From Sandaracinaceae bacterium (GTDB lineage: Bacteria; Myxococcota_A; Polyangia; Polyangiales; Sandaracinaceae): a stretch of 32,872 bases of DNA. The DNA lies in the NCBI GenBank assembly GCA_019637095.1, contig JAHBWG010000095.1, positions 1-32,872 on the forward strand, written 5' to 3'. The notes beneath the pieces were generated by a model. That model worked only from the letters and a program-made list of their open reading frames with translations, did no database searches and was not told where the DNA came from. The position numbers and the translations under genes were made by a program. Position 1 is the first letter of the stretch, and each line of letters opens with the position of its first letter. Below are positions 25,094 to 32,872 of the stretch, piece by piece.

Positions 25094-26187
25094 GCGGGCC
25101 GCCCCTCGCGATCTGCGGCGAGGCGCTCGCCGCGCTGCGCGCCTACCACACGCCGCCGGAGCCGGCGCCGATCAAGCTCGACGCGAACGAGAGCCCGTGG
25201 CCGCTGCCCGAGGCCGCGCGGCGCCGGCTCGCCGAGGCGCTCGCCGAGCTCCCGCTCCACCGCTACCCGGATGGCGCCGCGTCGGAGCTGCGCGCCGCGC
25301 TCGCGGCCCGGCTCGGCGCGCGTGGCGACGAGCTGTTGCTCGGTGTCGGCTCGGACGAGGTGATCGGCGTGCTGATGGCGGCCTTCGATCGCCCGCGCCC
25401 CGGCGCCGCGCGGCCGACCGTGCTCTACCCGACGCCCACGTTCGTCATGTACCCGATCACCTCGCGCGTGCAGGGCTTCACGCCCATCGAGGTGCCGCTC
25501 GACGACGCGTTCGACCTCGACGTGGACGCCACGTGCGCGGCGATCCGCGCGCACCGGCCGAACCTCGTCTTCCTCGCGAGCCCGAACAACCCGACGGGCA
25601 ACGCGTTCGACGAGGACGCGCTCGCCGCCGTGGTCGCGGAGGCCGACGACGCGCTCGTCGTGATCGACGAGGCGTACGCGCCGTTCGCCGGGCGGAGCCT
25701 GGGTGACTGGGTCGATCGTCACCCGAACGTCGGCGTGATGAGCACGCTCTCGAAGATCGGGCTCGCGGGCCTGCGCGTCGGCTGGATCCGGATGCACCCC
25801 GCGCTCGCGCACGAGGCGGAGAAGGCGCGGCCGCCCTACAACCTGAGCCTCCCCGCGCAGCGCGCGGCGACGGTCGCGCTGACGGAGCTCGCGGGCCTGC
25901 TCGACGAGACGGTCGCCGCGATCGTCGAGGCCCGCGAGGCGCTCGGCGCGGCGCTCGCGCGCATCGAGGGTGTGCGGCCGTGTCCGTCGCGCGCGAACTT
26001 CTTCCTCGTCGAGGTCCCCGACGGCGCCGCCTGGCAAGCCGGCTTGCTCGCGCGCGGCGTCCAGGTGCGCCACTTCGCGAGCGTGCCGCGCCTCTCGCGC
26101 CACCTGCGCATCACCGTGGGCACGCCGGAGGAGAACGGGCGGCTCGTCGAGGCGCTCGAGGCTTTGTCGGCTGGCGCGATTGGGTGA
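25090..26187 (+). CDS. hisC: Histidinol-phosphate aminotransferase
   Basis: 365 residues, class II-type PLP aminotransferase. It transfers an amino group from glutamate to imidazole acetol phosphate in histidine synthesis. Visible features: KLDANESPWPLP (29-40), HRYPDGAASELRAALA (57-72), GVGSDEVI (85-92) at the phosphate-binding turn, SPNNPTG (164-170), VIDEAYAPF (191-199), and the PLP lysine K222 in STLSKIGLAGLRVGW (218-232), where R229 contacts phosphate. The C-terminus has HLRITVGTPEENGRL, a HisC hallmark. It is the only his gene in the window, so HisC-like use in phenylalanine or tyrosine transamination cannot be excluded. The ATG overlaps the lipoprotein stop (ATGA). Confidence 0.93.
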   Translation: MSGPPLAICGEALAALRAYHTPPEPAPIKLDANESPWPLPEAARRRLAEALAELPLHRYPDGAASELRAALAARLGARGDELLLGVGSDEVIGVLMAAFDRPRPGAARPTVLYPTPTFVMYPITSRVQGFTPIEVPLDDAFDLDVDATCAAIRAHRPNLVFLASPNNPTGNAFDEDALAAVVAEADDALVVIDEAYAPFAGRSLGDWVDRHPNVGVMSTLSKIGLAGLRVGWIRMHPALAHEAEKARPPYNLSLPAQRAATVALTELAGLLDETVAAIVEAREALGAALARIEGVRPCPSRANFFLVEVPDGAAWQAGLLARGVQVRHFASVPRLSRHLRITVGTPEENGRLVEALEALSAGAIG

Positions 26188-26191
26188 TACT
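26164..26191 (+). promoter_or_regulatory. Putative promoter of the TPR/PEGA gene
   Basis: TTGTCG (26164-26169), 16-nt spacer, GATACT (26186-26191), then 7 nt to the ATG at 26199. It overlaps the end of hisC. Predicted transcript is leaderless. Confidence 0.45.
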
Positions 26192-26198
26192 GCCCGCC

Positions 26199-26954
26199 AT
26201 GGCCGTGCGCCGGCGGCTCGTCGCTTCGCTCCTCTTCTGTCTCTGCTCCGTCGGGCTCAGCGCCCGCGCGCAGACCGACGCTCGCCTCTCGTGCGCCCGC
26301 GAGCCGTCGAACGAGGCGGAGGCCCGCGCGCTCTTCGTGGCCGGCGTCGCCGCGACCAACCAGGAGCGCTGGGCGGACGCGATCCCGAGCCTGCGGCGCG
26401 CCTACGAGCTCTCGTGCCACTCGTCGGCGCTCTACAACCTCGGCTATTCGCTGCGCGCGCTCGGCCGGCACCGCGAGGCGCGCGACGCGTTCGCGCAGCT
26501 CCTCTCGGATCACACCGATCTGCCCGGCGAGCTGCGCGACAACGCGGTGCGCTACCTCGACCAGGAGCGCGCGCGCGTCGCGGTGCTCGAGCTGCTCGAC
26601 ATCGAGCCGGACCTGCGCCCGCGCATCATCTTCGACGGGCGCGAAGTCCCGGACGAGGGCGCGCGGCCGGTCCGCATCGAGACGGACGCGGGGACCCACG
26701 CGCTCGCGCTGCGCCTCGACGGCCACGAGCCGTACCTCTGGAACGGGGAGCTCGCGGACGGACAGAACCTGCCGATCCTCGTGCGGTTCGTGCCGCTCGC
26801 GACGGGCGGCGGCGACTTCGAGTGGGGATGGATCGTGCTCGGCGTGGTCGCGGCGGCGGTGGTGGCGGGGGCGATCGGCCTGGGCGTGGCGCTGCAAGAC
26901 GCCGCGCAGCTCGCTCCGCTCTCGGACCGCACCGTGCGGATCGGGGGCAGCTGA
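26199..26954 (+). CDS. Exported TPR/PEGA-like protein with C-terminal membrane anchor
   Basis: 251 residues. A cleavable signal peptide (MAVRRRLVASLLFCLCSVGLSARA|Q) is followed by TPR-like helices (about 38-120: EARALFVAGVAATNQERWADAIPSLRRAYEL, SALYNLGYSLRALGRHREARDAFAQLL). A PEGA-like beta domain follows (about 135-190: PRIIFDGREVPDEG, RIETDAGTHALALRLDGHEPY), then a hydrophobic segment (about 208-230) and a short tail. The combination is common in myxobacterial envelope proteins, often next to Ser/Thr kinases, and one is encoded about 1 kb downstream. It is probably periplasmic and anchored at its C-terminus. Its stop overlaps the next start (TGATG). Confidence 0.87.
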   Translation: MAVRRRLVASLLFCLCSVGLSARAQTDARLSCAREPSNEAEARALFVAGVAATNQERWADAIPSLRRAYELSCHSSALYNLGYSLRALGRHREARDAFAQLLSDHTDLPGELRDNAVRYLDQERARVAVLELLDIEPDLRPRIIFDGREVPDEGARPVRIETDAGTHALALRLDGHEPYLWNGELADGQNLPILVRFVPLATGGGDFEWGWIVLGVVAAAVVAGAIGLGVALQDAAQLAPLSDRTVRIGGS

Positions 26955-27610
26955 TGCGGGGGCGCGCCGCGATCCTCGCGCTGACGCTCACCGCGCTCGG
27001 CTGCGCGCAGAACGCGTACTTCGAGCTGCAGGTCCAGCTCCCGGCGGCGCCGGCCGGGCAGACGTGGTACGCGCAGGTGCAGGTCCGCGACTCCACCAAC
27101 CCGCTCTCGATCCCGTGGATGGGGCCGGGCGACGTGCCGTCGATCCCGCTCGAGGCGAGCCCGCGGTGGGACTGCATCTCGATCGAGGGGACGCGCCCCG
27201 ACGTGACGCTGCACGTGCGCGTGCGCTTCTGCCGCTCGCCCGACTGCCTCGACCTCGAGGACGGCGACCCGCCGCAGCGGCTGTACAGCTTCGAGACGCC
27301 CTTCTACATCGGGAGCCGCACGTACTACCGAGTGCAGGTGCCGCGGATCCCCGTGTGCACGACCGACGCGGACTGCGCGAGCGGCGCGTGCATCGAGGAG
27401 CGCTGCGGGTGCGCGACGTCCGCCGACTGCGGCCCCACCGAGCGCTGCGAGCCGGGCGCCGGCTGCGTGACGGTCGTCACGCGCTGCCAGATCGAGGGCT
27501 GCATCGAGGGCCCGGTCTCCGCGTCGTACTGCTCGGGCGAGACGGAGCAGCACTTCTGCGAGCGCAATCCGTCCATCACGCGCGACGAGACCTTCATGTG
27601 CTCGCGTTGA
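26954..27610 (+). CDS. Lipoprotein with beta domain and Cys-rich C-terminus, function unknown
   Basis: 218 residues. Signal peptide with lipobox ALGC (Cys17). Residues about 20-125 look like a beta-sandwich (FELQVQLPAAPAGQTWYAQVQV, DVTLHVRVRFCRSPDCLDL). The C-terminus carries a repeat familiar from myxobacterial surface proteins: CTTDADCASGACIEERCGC, CATSADCGPTERCEPGAGC, then four more cysteines. The CTTDADC-type unit (x-T-D-x-D-C) recurs in many such proteins and should be disulfide-linked. It starts within the stop of the TPR/PEGA gene and is probably cotranscribed. No enzymatic motif. Confidence 0.86.
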   Translation: MRGRAAILALTLTALGCAQNAYFELQVQLPAAPAGQTWYAQVQVRDSTNPLSIPWMGPGDVPSIPLEASPRWDCISIEGTRPDVTLHVRVRFCRSPDCLDLEDGDPPQRLYSFETPFYIGSRTYYRVQVPRIPVCTTDADCASGACIEERCGCATSADCGPTERCEPGAGCVTVVTRCQIEGCIEGPVSASYCSGETEQHFCERNPSITRDETFMCSR

Positions 27611-28023
27611 GCGCGGGTGGCGCGGCGCTCGGGCGCGCACGCTCGGGTAAGGGGTTCGAGTGGATCTGCCGTGGTAGCGCGTGGGGGGCGCGCGATTGGC
27701 GCTCGCGGTGGCTGTGCCGCGCGGGCGAGCGTCATGGTCGGCTCGTGGAGTCGGCACGCCGCTCGGAGAGCGGTGGGCGCGTGGGGCAGAGGCCGTGAGG
27801 GCGGCTCGCGCAGCTCGCGCGGCGCCACCTCCCTCGCGCCCTCGGCGCGATGGGGATCGCGGGCGCCGGAGCGTGCCTCCGAGGCCCACCCGTCGCGCAC
27901 GGTCGACGCGGGCACCGCGCGGCGTCGGTCGGGCGCCACTCGCCGGCGCGCTCGATCGGCCGACGGGGTCGAGCGCGTCCGTCACTGGCTGGCACCGGGC
28001 GAGCTTTGCTATCCTCCTGGGCG
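27611..28023. other. 413-bp intergenic region without a supported gene
   Basis: Frames on both strands are short or look like shadow translations rich in Arg, Ala and Ser. The region holds a nested stem-loop at 27714-27757 (GTGCCG with CGGCAC outside, CGAGC with GCTCG inside) followed by a 6-bp hairpin at 27759-27773 (CCGCTC-GGA-GAGCGG), and the kinase promoter at its right end. A small RNA or long regulatory region is possible but unproven; hairpins of this size arise often by chance in such GC-rich DNA. Confidence 0.5.
28010..28015 (+). promoter_or_regulatory. Putative -10 element of the Ser/Thr kinase gene
   Basis: TATCCT, 8 nt before the ATG at 28024, preceded by TGC (extended -10 form TGn). 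Expected leader of about 2 nt. A clear -35 was not found. Confidence 0.5.
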
Positions 28024-29616
28024 ATGGGCTCCGCCCGCCAGCCGTCCGTCGCCGCGACGTACGGCAGATACCAGACGCTCTTCCGCATCGCGGCCGGTGG
28101 GATGGCGGAGGTCTATGCGGCGCGCGTGCGCGGCGAGGCGGGCTTCCAGAAGCTCGTCGCGCTGAAGCGGATGCTGCCGCACCTCACCGACGACGACCGC
28201 TTCGTCAACATGTTCATGGACGAGGGCAAGCTCGCCGCGAACATCGACAGCCCGAACGTCGTCTCGACGATGGATCTCGGGCGCGCCGAGGACGGCTCGC
28301 TCTACCTCGTCATGGAGCTGGTCGTCGGCACGACCTTGAGCACGCTGCTGCGCGGCGCGGCCAAGGCCGGCGGGTCGATCCCGCCGGACATCGCGTGCGA
28401 GCTGATCGCGCAGGCCGCGCAGGGGCTGCACGACGCGCACGAGGCCAGGACGCCGTACGGCGCGCCGCTCCAGCTCGTGCACCGAGACGTGAGCCCGCAG
28501 AACATCCTCGTCGGCGTCGACGGGCGCGTGCGCATCACCGACTTCGGCGTCGCGCGCGCGGTCCTGCGCCGCACCAAGACCAGCACCGGCGAGTTCAAGG
28601 GCAAGCTCTCGTACTTCTCGCCGGAGCAGTGCGCCGACCGCGAGCTGGATCGCCGCTCGGACCTGTTCTCGCTCGGCGTGGTCGCGTGGGAGACGCTGAC
28701 CACGCGGCGCCTCTTCCACGCAGAGAACCCGCTCGCGGTGCTCGAGCGGGTCACGCGGATGCCCATCCCGAGCGCCCACTCCGTGCGCCCCGAGGTGCCG
28801 ACGGTGGTCGCGGACGTGGTCGCGAAGGCGCTCGAGCGGGACCGCGATCGCCGCCACGCGAGCGCGCTCGAGTTCGCCCACGCGCTGCGCGCGGCCGCGC
28901 TCGAGAGCTTCGGCCCGGTTGACAAGCACGCGATCAGCGCGTTCGTCGAGAACTACGGCGGCGAGTCGCTCCACCGCATGCAAGCGCAGCTCAAGGAGAG
29001 CCTCGCGAACCCGGGCGCGCTCCTCGAGGTCGCGCAGGTCTACGACGACCCGACGGAGATCTCGAGCGGCATCGTCATGCGGCCCGAGGAGCACGGGCCC
29101 GCGACGCCGCGCTCGCACGAGTCCGCTTCGCTGCCTCGCTTCGAGTACGCGCCCGACATGGCCCCGGCGGCGGCGCCCGCGGCGAGCCGCGCGCCGATCG
29201 TCGTCGCGGTCGTCGTGGCGCTCGTCGGGCTCGGCGGCGGCGCCGCGCTCGGGCTCTGGGCGACGCGCAGTCGCGCACCGGAGGAGGCGGTCGTGCACGT
29301 CCTGCCCGCCGAGCCGCCTGCGGCGACCCCGCCGTCGCCCGCGCCGCCCGCAGAGGGCGCGCCGGAGGCCGCGGCCGATGGGCCACCGGCGGCCGCGCTC
29401 GCCGAGCCGGCCGCGCCGCCTCCGGCGGTCACCGACGACCGGCCCGCGCGCCGCCGCGGGGCCGTGAGCCCGCCGCCTCCGGTCGTGCGCTCGTTCGCCG
29501 AGCCGGCGCCGGCGCCGGTCGTGCGGCGCCCGACGGTCGAGCCCTCGCCCACGCCGAGCCCCACGGGCTCGCCCTCCTCGGGCGGCCGCAACACGGGCAT
29601 CATCCAGAGCTGGTAG
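28024..29616 (+). CDS. Transmembrane Ser/Thr protein kinase (PknB-like)
   Basis: 530 residues. Cytoplasmic Hanks-type kinase domain at about 15-295: glycine loop RIAAGGMAEVY (21-31), catalytic lysine K48 in VALKRM, HRDVSPQN (153-160) with the catalytic aspartate, DFG (173-175), activation loop RTKTSTGEFKGKLSYFSPEQ (183-202) with several phosphorylatable Thr and Ser, and RSDLFSLGVVAWE. All catalytic residues are present, so it should be active. A juxtamembrane stretch with a conserved-looking FVENYGGESLHRM helix is followed by one transmembrane helix (391-412) and an exported Pro/Ala-rich tail of about 115 residues with no recognisable sensor domain. Its ligand is unknown. Neighbours are envelope proteins rather than a regulator. 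Confidence 0.95.
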   Translation: MGSARQPSVAATYGRYQTLFRIAAGGMAEVYAARVRGEAGFQKLVALKRMLPHLTDDDRFVNMFMDEGKLAANIDSPNVVSTMDLGRAEDGSLYLVMELVVGTTLSTLLRGAAKAGGSIPPDIACELIAQAAQGLHDAHEARTPYGAPLQLVHRDVSPQNILVGVDGRVRITDFGVARAVLRRTKTSTGEFKGKLSYFSPEQCADRELDRRSDLFSLGVVAWETLTTRRLFHAENPLAVLERVTRMPIPSAHSVRPEVPTVVADVVAKALERDRDRRHASALEFAHALRAAALESFGPVDKHAISAFVENYGGESLHRMQAQLKESLANPGALLEVAQVYDDPTEISSGIVMRPEEHGPATPRSHESASLPRFEYAPDMAPAAAPAASRAPIVVAVVVALVGLGGGAALGLWATRSRAPEEAVVHVLPAEPPAATPPSPAPPAEGAPEAAADGPPAAALAEPAAPPPAVTDDRPARRRGAVSPPPPVVRSFAEPAPAPVVRRPTVEPSPTPSPTGSPSSGGRNTGIIQSW

Positions 29617-29658
29617 CCCGCGCGGCGCCACGCCGTCGAGCGCGCCATCGAGACCAGC

Positions 29659-29676
29659 CCGTCGCGAGCGCGACGG
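29659..29676. terminator. 18-bp near-palindrome between convergent genes
   Basis: CCGTCGCG-AG-CGCGACGG: an 8-bp perfect stem with a 2-nt centre, in the 139-bp gap between the kinase and the convergent membrane-protein gene. It could act in both directions but has no T run. A protein-binding palindrome is an alternative. Confidence 0.35.
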
Positions 29677-29755
29677 TCGAGGCGCTGTCGAACATTCGAG
29701 CGGCTACGCTTCGACCGCGCCCCATCGAGGCCAGGCCGAGGGGTTGGAACGACCC

Positions 29756-31486
29756 TCAGTTCGCTTCTTCGGGTGCGGTCTCCGCGCCGTGCCCGATCCC
29801 CGCGGGCATCTCGCCGCTGTCGATCGCCTCGATGACCCCGGCGCTGCTGCTGGCCGGCACCATCGTCTCGCGCAGCGTCGCGTCGCCCGAGATGCGCTCG
29901 GGGACCGGCGGCAGCCGATCGCCGAACCACCCGAAGAACTCCAGCATCCGGCGCTTGCGCTTGGGCGGCAGGTAGTCGAAATTCACGCCGCGGTCGCTGA
30001 TCTCCCAGAACTCCGGCGACTCGATCGCGAGCAGCTCGTTGCGGATCGACGCGAGCCGCTCCGGCCGCTCGCCGGCCATGTCCTCGAACACCTCGCGCGC
30101 GAGCGCCTCCTCGCCCTTGAGGAGGTAGAAGGTCGCGAGCTTGATCTGCGCCTTGCGCACGCCGCGCAGGCTCAGCTCCTGCACCTCGGACTCCGACTCG
30201 CGGTCGACCTGCAGGAAGATGCGGAGAAGCTCGCGCGCCGAGGGGCTGTCTTGCTCGTACGCGAGCTCGTTGAGCGCGCACAGATCGTAGGCGGCCGTCT
30301 CGAGGATGAACGGCAACTGCACGTTGAACGAGACGCCGCCGTAGTACTTGAAGTAGCGCGCGATCTCGACCGCGAACTTGCCGTCGTTGTACGGCAACGT
30401 GCGCTCCGCGAGCAGGCGGTACTGGTTGAGCACGTTGTACGCCGTGCGCACGTCCTTCGCGTTCACCGTCGCGCGCAGGTACGTGTTGAAGAACTTCACG
30501 GCCAGGTCGAACAGCTCGGTGTTGCCCTGCGCGAGCGAGACCTCCGCGATGAGGCGCGTGTTGATCGCGATGAGGTAGTTCATGTCCCTCATGCGGTTGA
30601 GCGCCTCGTTGTAGAGCATCTGGTACTGGCGGAGGATCTTCATCTCGAGCCAGTTCTTGCGCTCCGTCACCGACACGAGGACGTCGGGAGACATCGACAC
30701 GAAGTCCGGGTTGTGCGCGAGGTCGCCCTCGACCGCGTACCACGCCTCGCCGAGCGTCGGCCGGACGCCCTGGTAGTCGAGCAGGAGCACGCGCAGCGCG
30801 TCGGCGCTCGCCATCGAGACTCCCTTGTCCTTGTTCTCCATCGCGTTGAGCGCGACGTCGGCGAGCTGCTCCACGCCGCGCACCGCCTCCTGCTGCTTGC
30901 GCACGACGGACCAGTACGCGCTCTTGCTCGCGATGATGTCGACCGTGTGCTTGCGGATGCGCTCCACGATCGTGATCGGGTTGAGGAACTTGAACACGAA
31001 CGCGAAGTACGGGAGCAAGATCAGCAGGCTGAGCGCGAGCATGAGCAGCGCCACGCTGGCGCCGATGACCGGGAAGAACGCGGGGGAGCCCGCGTCGTCC
31101 ATGTCGAACACGATGCTGACGGCGAGGCACTGGATCGCGGTCAGCACGAAGAAGCCCATCACGGCGAAGTTGATCGGCTCCGCGACGAACAGCTCCGTGA
31201 TGCGGTGGGTGTAGCGGTTGCTGGCCAGCTCGACGATGATGGCGACGACCGTGATGGCCACCCCGAGCACCGCCGCGACGACCTCCGCCGCGTTCGAGAT
31301 CGCGCCGAGCGCCGAGTGCGGGTTCGGGCTGAGCAGCAGGCGCCAGTTCGCCGCCGGATCGGGCTCGTCGTGCGTGTCGATGAGCATCGTGATCGCGAAC
31401 ACGACGATCGACGAGCCGAGCAGGATCGCGAAGGGGAGCAGCCAGATGCGGAAGGGGCTCGTCGCGCGAGCCGGGGCGGCAGCCAT
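29756..31486 (-). CDS. DUF2254-like membrane protein with large C-terminal helical domain
   Basis: 576 residues. Four hydrophobic segments lie in the first 185 residues (about 13-36, 67-90, 108-130 and 140-168). The stretch AAVLGVAITVVAIIVELASNRYTHRITELF resembles the DUF2254 predicted-membrane family (classic form: qlass.FsPR). The remaining 390 residues are soluble and mostly helical, with heptad-like segments (KNWLEMKILRQYQMLYNEALNRM) and TPR-like spacing (KAQIKLATFYLLKGEEALAREVF), unlike ordinary DUF2254 proteins. An acidic/Ser tail ends it. Function unknown. The ATG at 31484-31486 begins a short basic segment before the first helix, and a TAGGAT hexamer lies 11 nt upstream. In-frame sequence upstream of this ATG is antisense to the barrel gene and was rejected. 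Confidence 0.82.
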   Translation of the reverse strand: MAAAPARATSPFRIWLLPFAILLGSSIVVFAITMLIDTHDEPDPAANWRLLLSPNPHSALGAISNAAEVVAAVLGVAITVVAIIVELASNRYTHRITELFVAEPINFAVMGFFVLTAIQCLAVSIVFDMDDAGSPAFFPVIGASVALLMLALSLLILLPYFAFVFKFLNPITIVERIRKHTVDIIASKSAYWSVVRKQQEAVRGVEQLADVALNAMENKDKGVSMASADALRVLLLDYQGVRPTLGEAWYAVEGDLAHNPDFVSMSPDVLVSVTERKNWLEMKILRQYQMLYNEALNRMRDMNYLIAINTRLIAEVSLAQGNTELFDLAVKFFNTYLRATVNAKDVRTAYNVLNQYRLLAERTLPYNDGKFAVEIARYFKYYGGVSFNVQLPFILETAAYDLCALNELAYEQDSPSARELLRIFLQVDRESESEVQELSLRGVRKAQIKLATFYLLKGEEALAREVFEDMAGERPERLASIRNELLAIESPEFWEISDRGVNFDYLPPKRKRRMLEFFGWFGDRLPPVPERISGDATLRETMVPASSSAGVIEAIDSGEMPAGIGHGAETAPEEAN

Positions 31487-31497
31487 GAGGAGCCTGG

Positions 31498-31524
31498 ATC
31501 CTAGCCCAAGTGGCCCACTATGAT
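31498..31524. promoter_or_regulatory. Divergent promoter pair of the DUF2254-like gene and the barrel gene
   Basis: Minus strand: TAGGAT at 31498-31503, 11 nt before the ATG at 31486. Plus strand: TATGAT at 31519-31524, 7 nt before the GTG at 31532. An interrupted palindrome AGTGG-C-CCACT (31509-31519) lies between the hexamers and could be an operator. Total distance between starts is 45 bp. Confidence 0.5.
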
Positions 31525-31531
31525 CCCGGCC

Positions 31532-32299
31532 GTGAACGGGTGGGTCGCGAGAATCGTCGGCGCGTCGGTCGGTGCGCTCGCGCTCGTCAGCGTGGCGAGC
31601 GCGCAGGAGTTCGACGACGTGATCGTCGCGCAGCCGCCGCCGCGCCCGGTCGTGACCCCGGCCGCGGGCGCGCCGCTCGTGCCGGAGGGCGGCGTTCCGC
31701 CCGTGGGGATGCCGATCGAGGCGCCCGTCGCGAGGCCTGAGCCGCCGCCGCCGCGCCCGGCGCCGCCGCCGCTCCCGCCGCCCGCGTATTCGCTCGAGCT
31801 GCAGGTCCGCGTCGCGTTCCCCGAGGAGTCGAGCTTCGACGTCGTCATGAGCTCGTTCGGCTACCGCGGCGTGCGGGTCGAGCCGGTCGTCTACGTCGGG
31901 GCGCAGTTCCCGGTGCTCGAGTGGCTGTGGCTCGGCGGCCGGGTCGGCATGCGCGGCCGCCACTGGACGCACCGCGAGCGCGACCCCGCCGTGGCCACCG
32001 CGGGCGACCTGCTCCTCACCGCGCAGGTGCGGCTCGCGCTCGGGCGCGTCGTGGAGCTCGGCGCGATCTTCGGCGGCGGCGCGGGCGTCGTCTTCGTCGA
32101 GATGAACGGCGTCACCGCCGATCAGATCGTCGCGCGCTTCTCGGCGGAGGCCCTCGTAGCCTTCCGCGTCGGCGCCAACTTCGCGCTCGGCCCGCGCATC
32201 GGGTGGGATTATTTCCAATGGGAGAACATGAATCGGTACGGGCACGGCCTCGATCTGGGCGGGTTCTTCTTCGGCCTCGCGGTGGAGGGCCGGGAGTGA
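31532..32299 (+). CDS. Predicted outer-membrane beta-barrel protein with Pro-rich linker
   Basis: 255 residues from the GTG at 31532. The signal peptide is VNGWVARIVGASVGALALVSVASA|QE. An ATG 12 nt earlier (31520) lies inside the TATGAT promoter hexamer and is therefore rejected as the start. Residues about 35-85 are a Pro/Val-rich linker (PPPPRPAPPPLPPPAY). From about 90 the sequence alternates hydrophobic and polar residues in strands with aromatic girdle residues (YSLELQVRVAF, VYVGAQFPVLEWLWLGGRVGM, ALGRVVELGAIFGGGAGVVF, FALGPRIGWDYFQW), typical of small eight-strand barrels, and it ends with a barrel-like GGFFFGLAVEG. The next gene's GTG overlaps its stop (GTGA). Confidence 0.8.
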   Translation: MNGWVARIVGASVGALALVSVASAQEFDDVIVAQPPPRPVVTPAAGAPLVPEGGVPPVGMPIEAPVARPEPPPPRPAPPPLPPPAYSLELQVRVAFPEESSFDVVMSSFGYRGVRVEPVVYVGAQFPVLEWLWLGGRVGMRGRHWTHRERDPAVATAGDLLLTAQVRLALGRVVELGAIFGGGAGVVFVEMNGVTADQIVARFSAEALVAFRVGANFALGPRIGWDYFQWENMNRYGHGLDLGGFFFGLAVEGRE

Positions 32300-32838
32300 G
32301 GCGTCGGGCACGCATCGGCGCCGGCCTCGCGCTCGCGGCGATCGTGGCGGGCTACGCCTGTCAGCCCGAACGCCAGACGCGCGTGTACCTCGAGGACTTC
32401 GAGGGCGAGCTCTGCGATGGTGTCCCGTGTGGCTGGGAGCGCTCGACGGGCACGCCCGCGCAGGCGCGCTGGGTCGAGACGATCCACCCGGGCGAGCACG
32501 CGCTGCAGCTCGAGGGCGACGTGACGGTGCGTGGTCCGGGCGCGTTCGACACCATCCGCGGCCCGCGCATGCTGCTGCGCTTCGTGGTGCGCTGCGATCC
32601 GGGGAGCCGGCTCGGCCTCGACGTGCTGGTCAGCGACGGGCTCGGCACGCGCGCGCTCGGCGTCGCCGCGTTCGCGCCGCCCGAGTGGGACGAGGTGTCG
32701 GTGACGCTCGGCGGCGGCGGTGAGATCGCCGACTCGCGGATCTCCGCGGTCGTCCTCACCAAGACCGGGCCCGGGGTCTGCGAGATCGCGGAGATCGTGA
32801 TGGACGACCTGCGCTTCGAGGACGATCTGACCTGCTGA
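32296..32838 (+). CDS. Small exported, probably membrane-attached beta-rich protein
   Basis: 180 residues. The N-terminus VRRRARIGAGLALAAIVAGYAC is a signal or anchor; Cys22 sits in a poor lipobox (GYAC), so lipid attachment is uncertain. The mature part begins with RVYLEDFEGELCDGVPCGWERS and continues as a jelly-roll-like beta domain (ALQLEGDVTVRGPG, MLLRFVVRCDPGSRLGLDVLV, EIAEIVMDDLRFED), resembling carbohydrate-binding or LamG-like folds that begin with a DFEG motif. Four or five cysteines suggest disulfides. The GTG start overlaps the barrel gene stop by 4 nt, so the two are coupled and may work together at the outer membrane. The 34 nt after the stop show nothing. Confidence 0.8.
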   Translation: MRRRARIGAGLALAAIVAGYACQPERQTRVYLEDFEGELCDGVPCGWERSTGTPAQARWVETIHPGEHALQLEGDVTVRGPGAFDTIRGPRMLLRFVVRCDPGSRLGLDVLVSDGLGTRALGVAAFAPPEWDEVSVTLGGGGEIADSRISAVVLTKTGPGVCEIAEIVMDDLRFEDDLTC

Positions 32839-32872
32839 GGTCAGCGAGGGGCTCCGCACGTTCCGCGAGATC

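Noticed and set aside
27645-27680. GGTTCGAGT resembling a tRNA T-loop
   Set aside because: No matching 5-bp T-stem, acceptor stem or anticodon arm around it.
27990-28010. TGGCAC followed by TTGC, resembling a sigma-54 promoter before the kinase
   Set aside because: The GG and GC elements are 15 nt apart instead of 10, so the spacing is wrong. TATCCT next to the start is a better candidate.
31520-31522. ATG as the start of the barrel gene
   Set aside because: It is part of the TATGAT hexamer. The GTG at 31532 follows at the usual distance and gives a good signal peptide.

Overview
The window is very GC-rich DNA (by eye well above 70%, not calculated), with almost every third codon position G or C and long antisense shadow frames. 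Many short lipoproteins with Asp-Ala-Gly or Cys-rich stretches, a transmembrane Ser/Thr kinase, TPR/PEGA-type envelope proteins and a YcaO/SagB peptide-modification cluster suggest a myxobacterium of the Polyangiales/Sandaracinus type (Myxococcota). This is inference from gene style, not from a marker gene.

Layout. Bases 1-10392 run on the minus strand. Read in transcription order they are: a secreted Rossmann-like protein, a membrane protein with a ten-cysteine tract, a membrane-anchored SRPBCC protein, then the three classic TOMM/LAP (linear azol(in)e-containing peptide) enzymes: E1-like partner (C), YcaO cyclodehydratase (D) and SagB-type FMN dehydrogenase (B). A TRAP transporter pair (enlarged dctQ, then dctM with an acidic tail) follows behind its own promoter, then a membrane-TPR protein and the 5' part of dnaX, which runs off the left edge.

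Bases 10420-13527 (plus) hold an FGE-fold lipoprotein, a small beta-rich protein and a membrane-anchored protein with 14 propeller-like repeats. A long hairpin separates these from a minus-strand universal stress protein. Divergent from it are a KamA-type radical SAM aminomutase and the complete sdhCAB operon, which ends in an array of hairpins. Bases 18975-22834 alternate in strand: two lipoproteins, a methyltransferase, a DedA membrane protein and an LD-carboxypeptidase. Bases 22884-26187 are a tightly coupled pckA - lipoprotein - hisC unit. From 26199 come a TPR/PEGA protein, a lipoprotein, a transmembrane Ser/Thr kinase, a DUF2254-like membrane protein (minus), a predicted outer-membrane barrel and a small exported protein.

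Two themes stand out. First, the TOMM cluster has no ordinary short precursor peptide, but it does encode a Cys10/Ser1 tract resembling the streptolysin S core, fused to a multi-pass membrane domain. Second, nearly every first gene of a transcription unit has a TAnnnT-like hexamer only 5-12 nt before its start codon, while coupled downstream genes lack one. This suggests widespread leaderless or near-leaderless transcription, and it was used here to choose several start codons.
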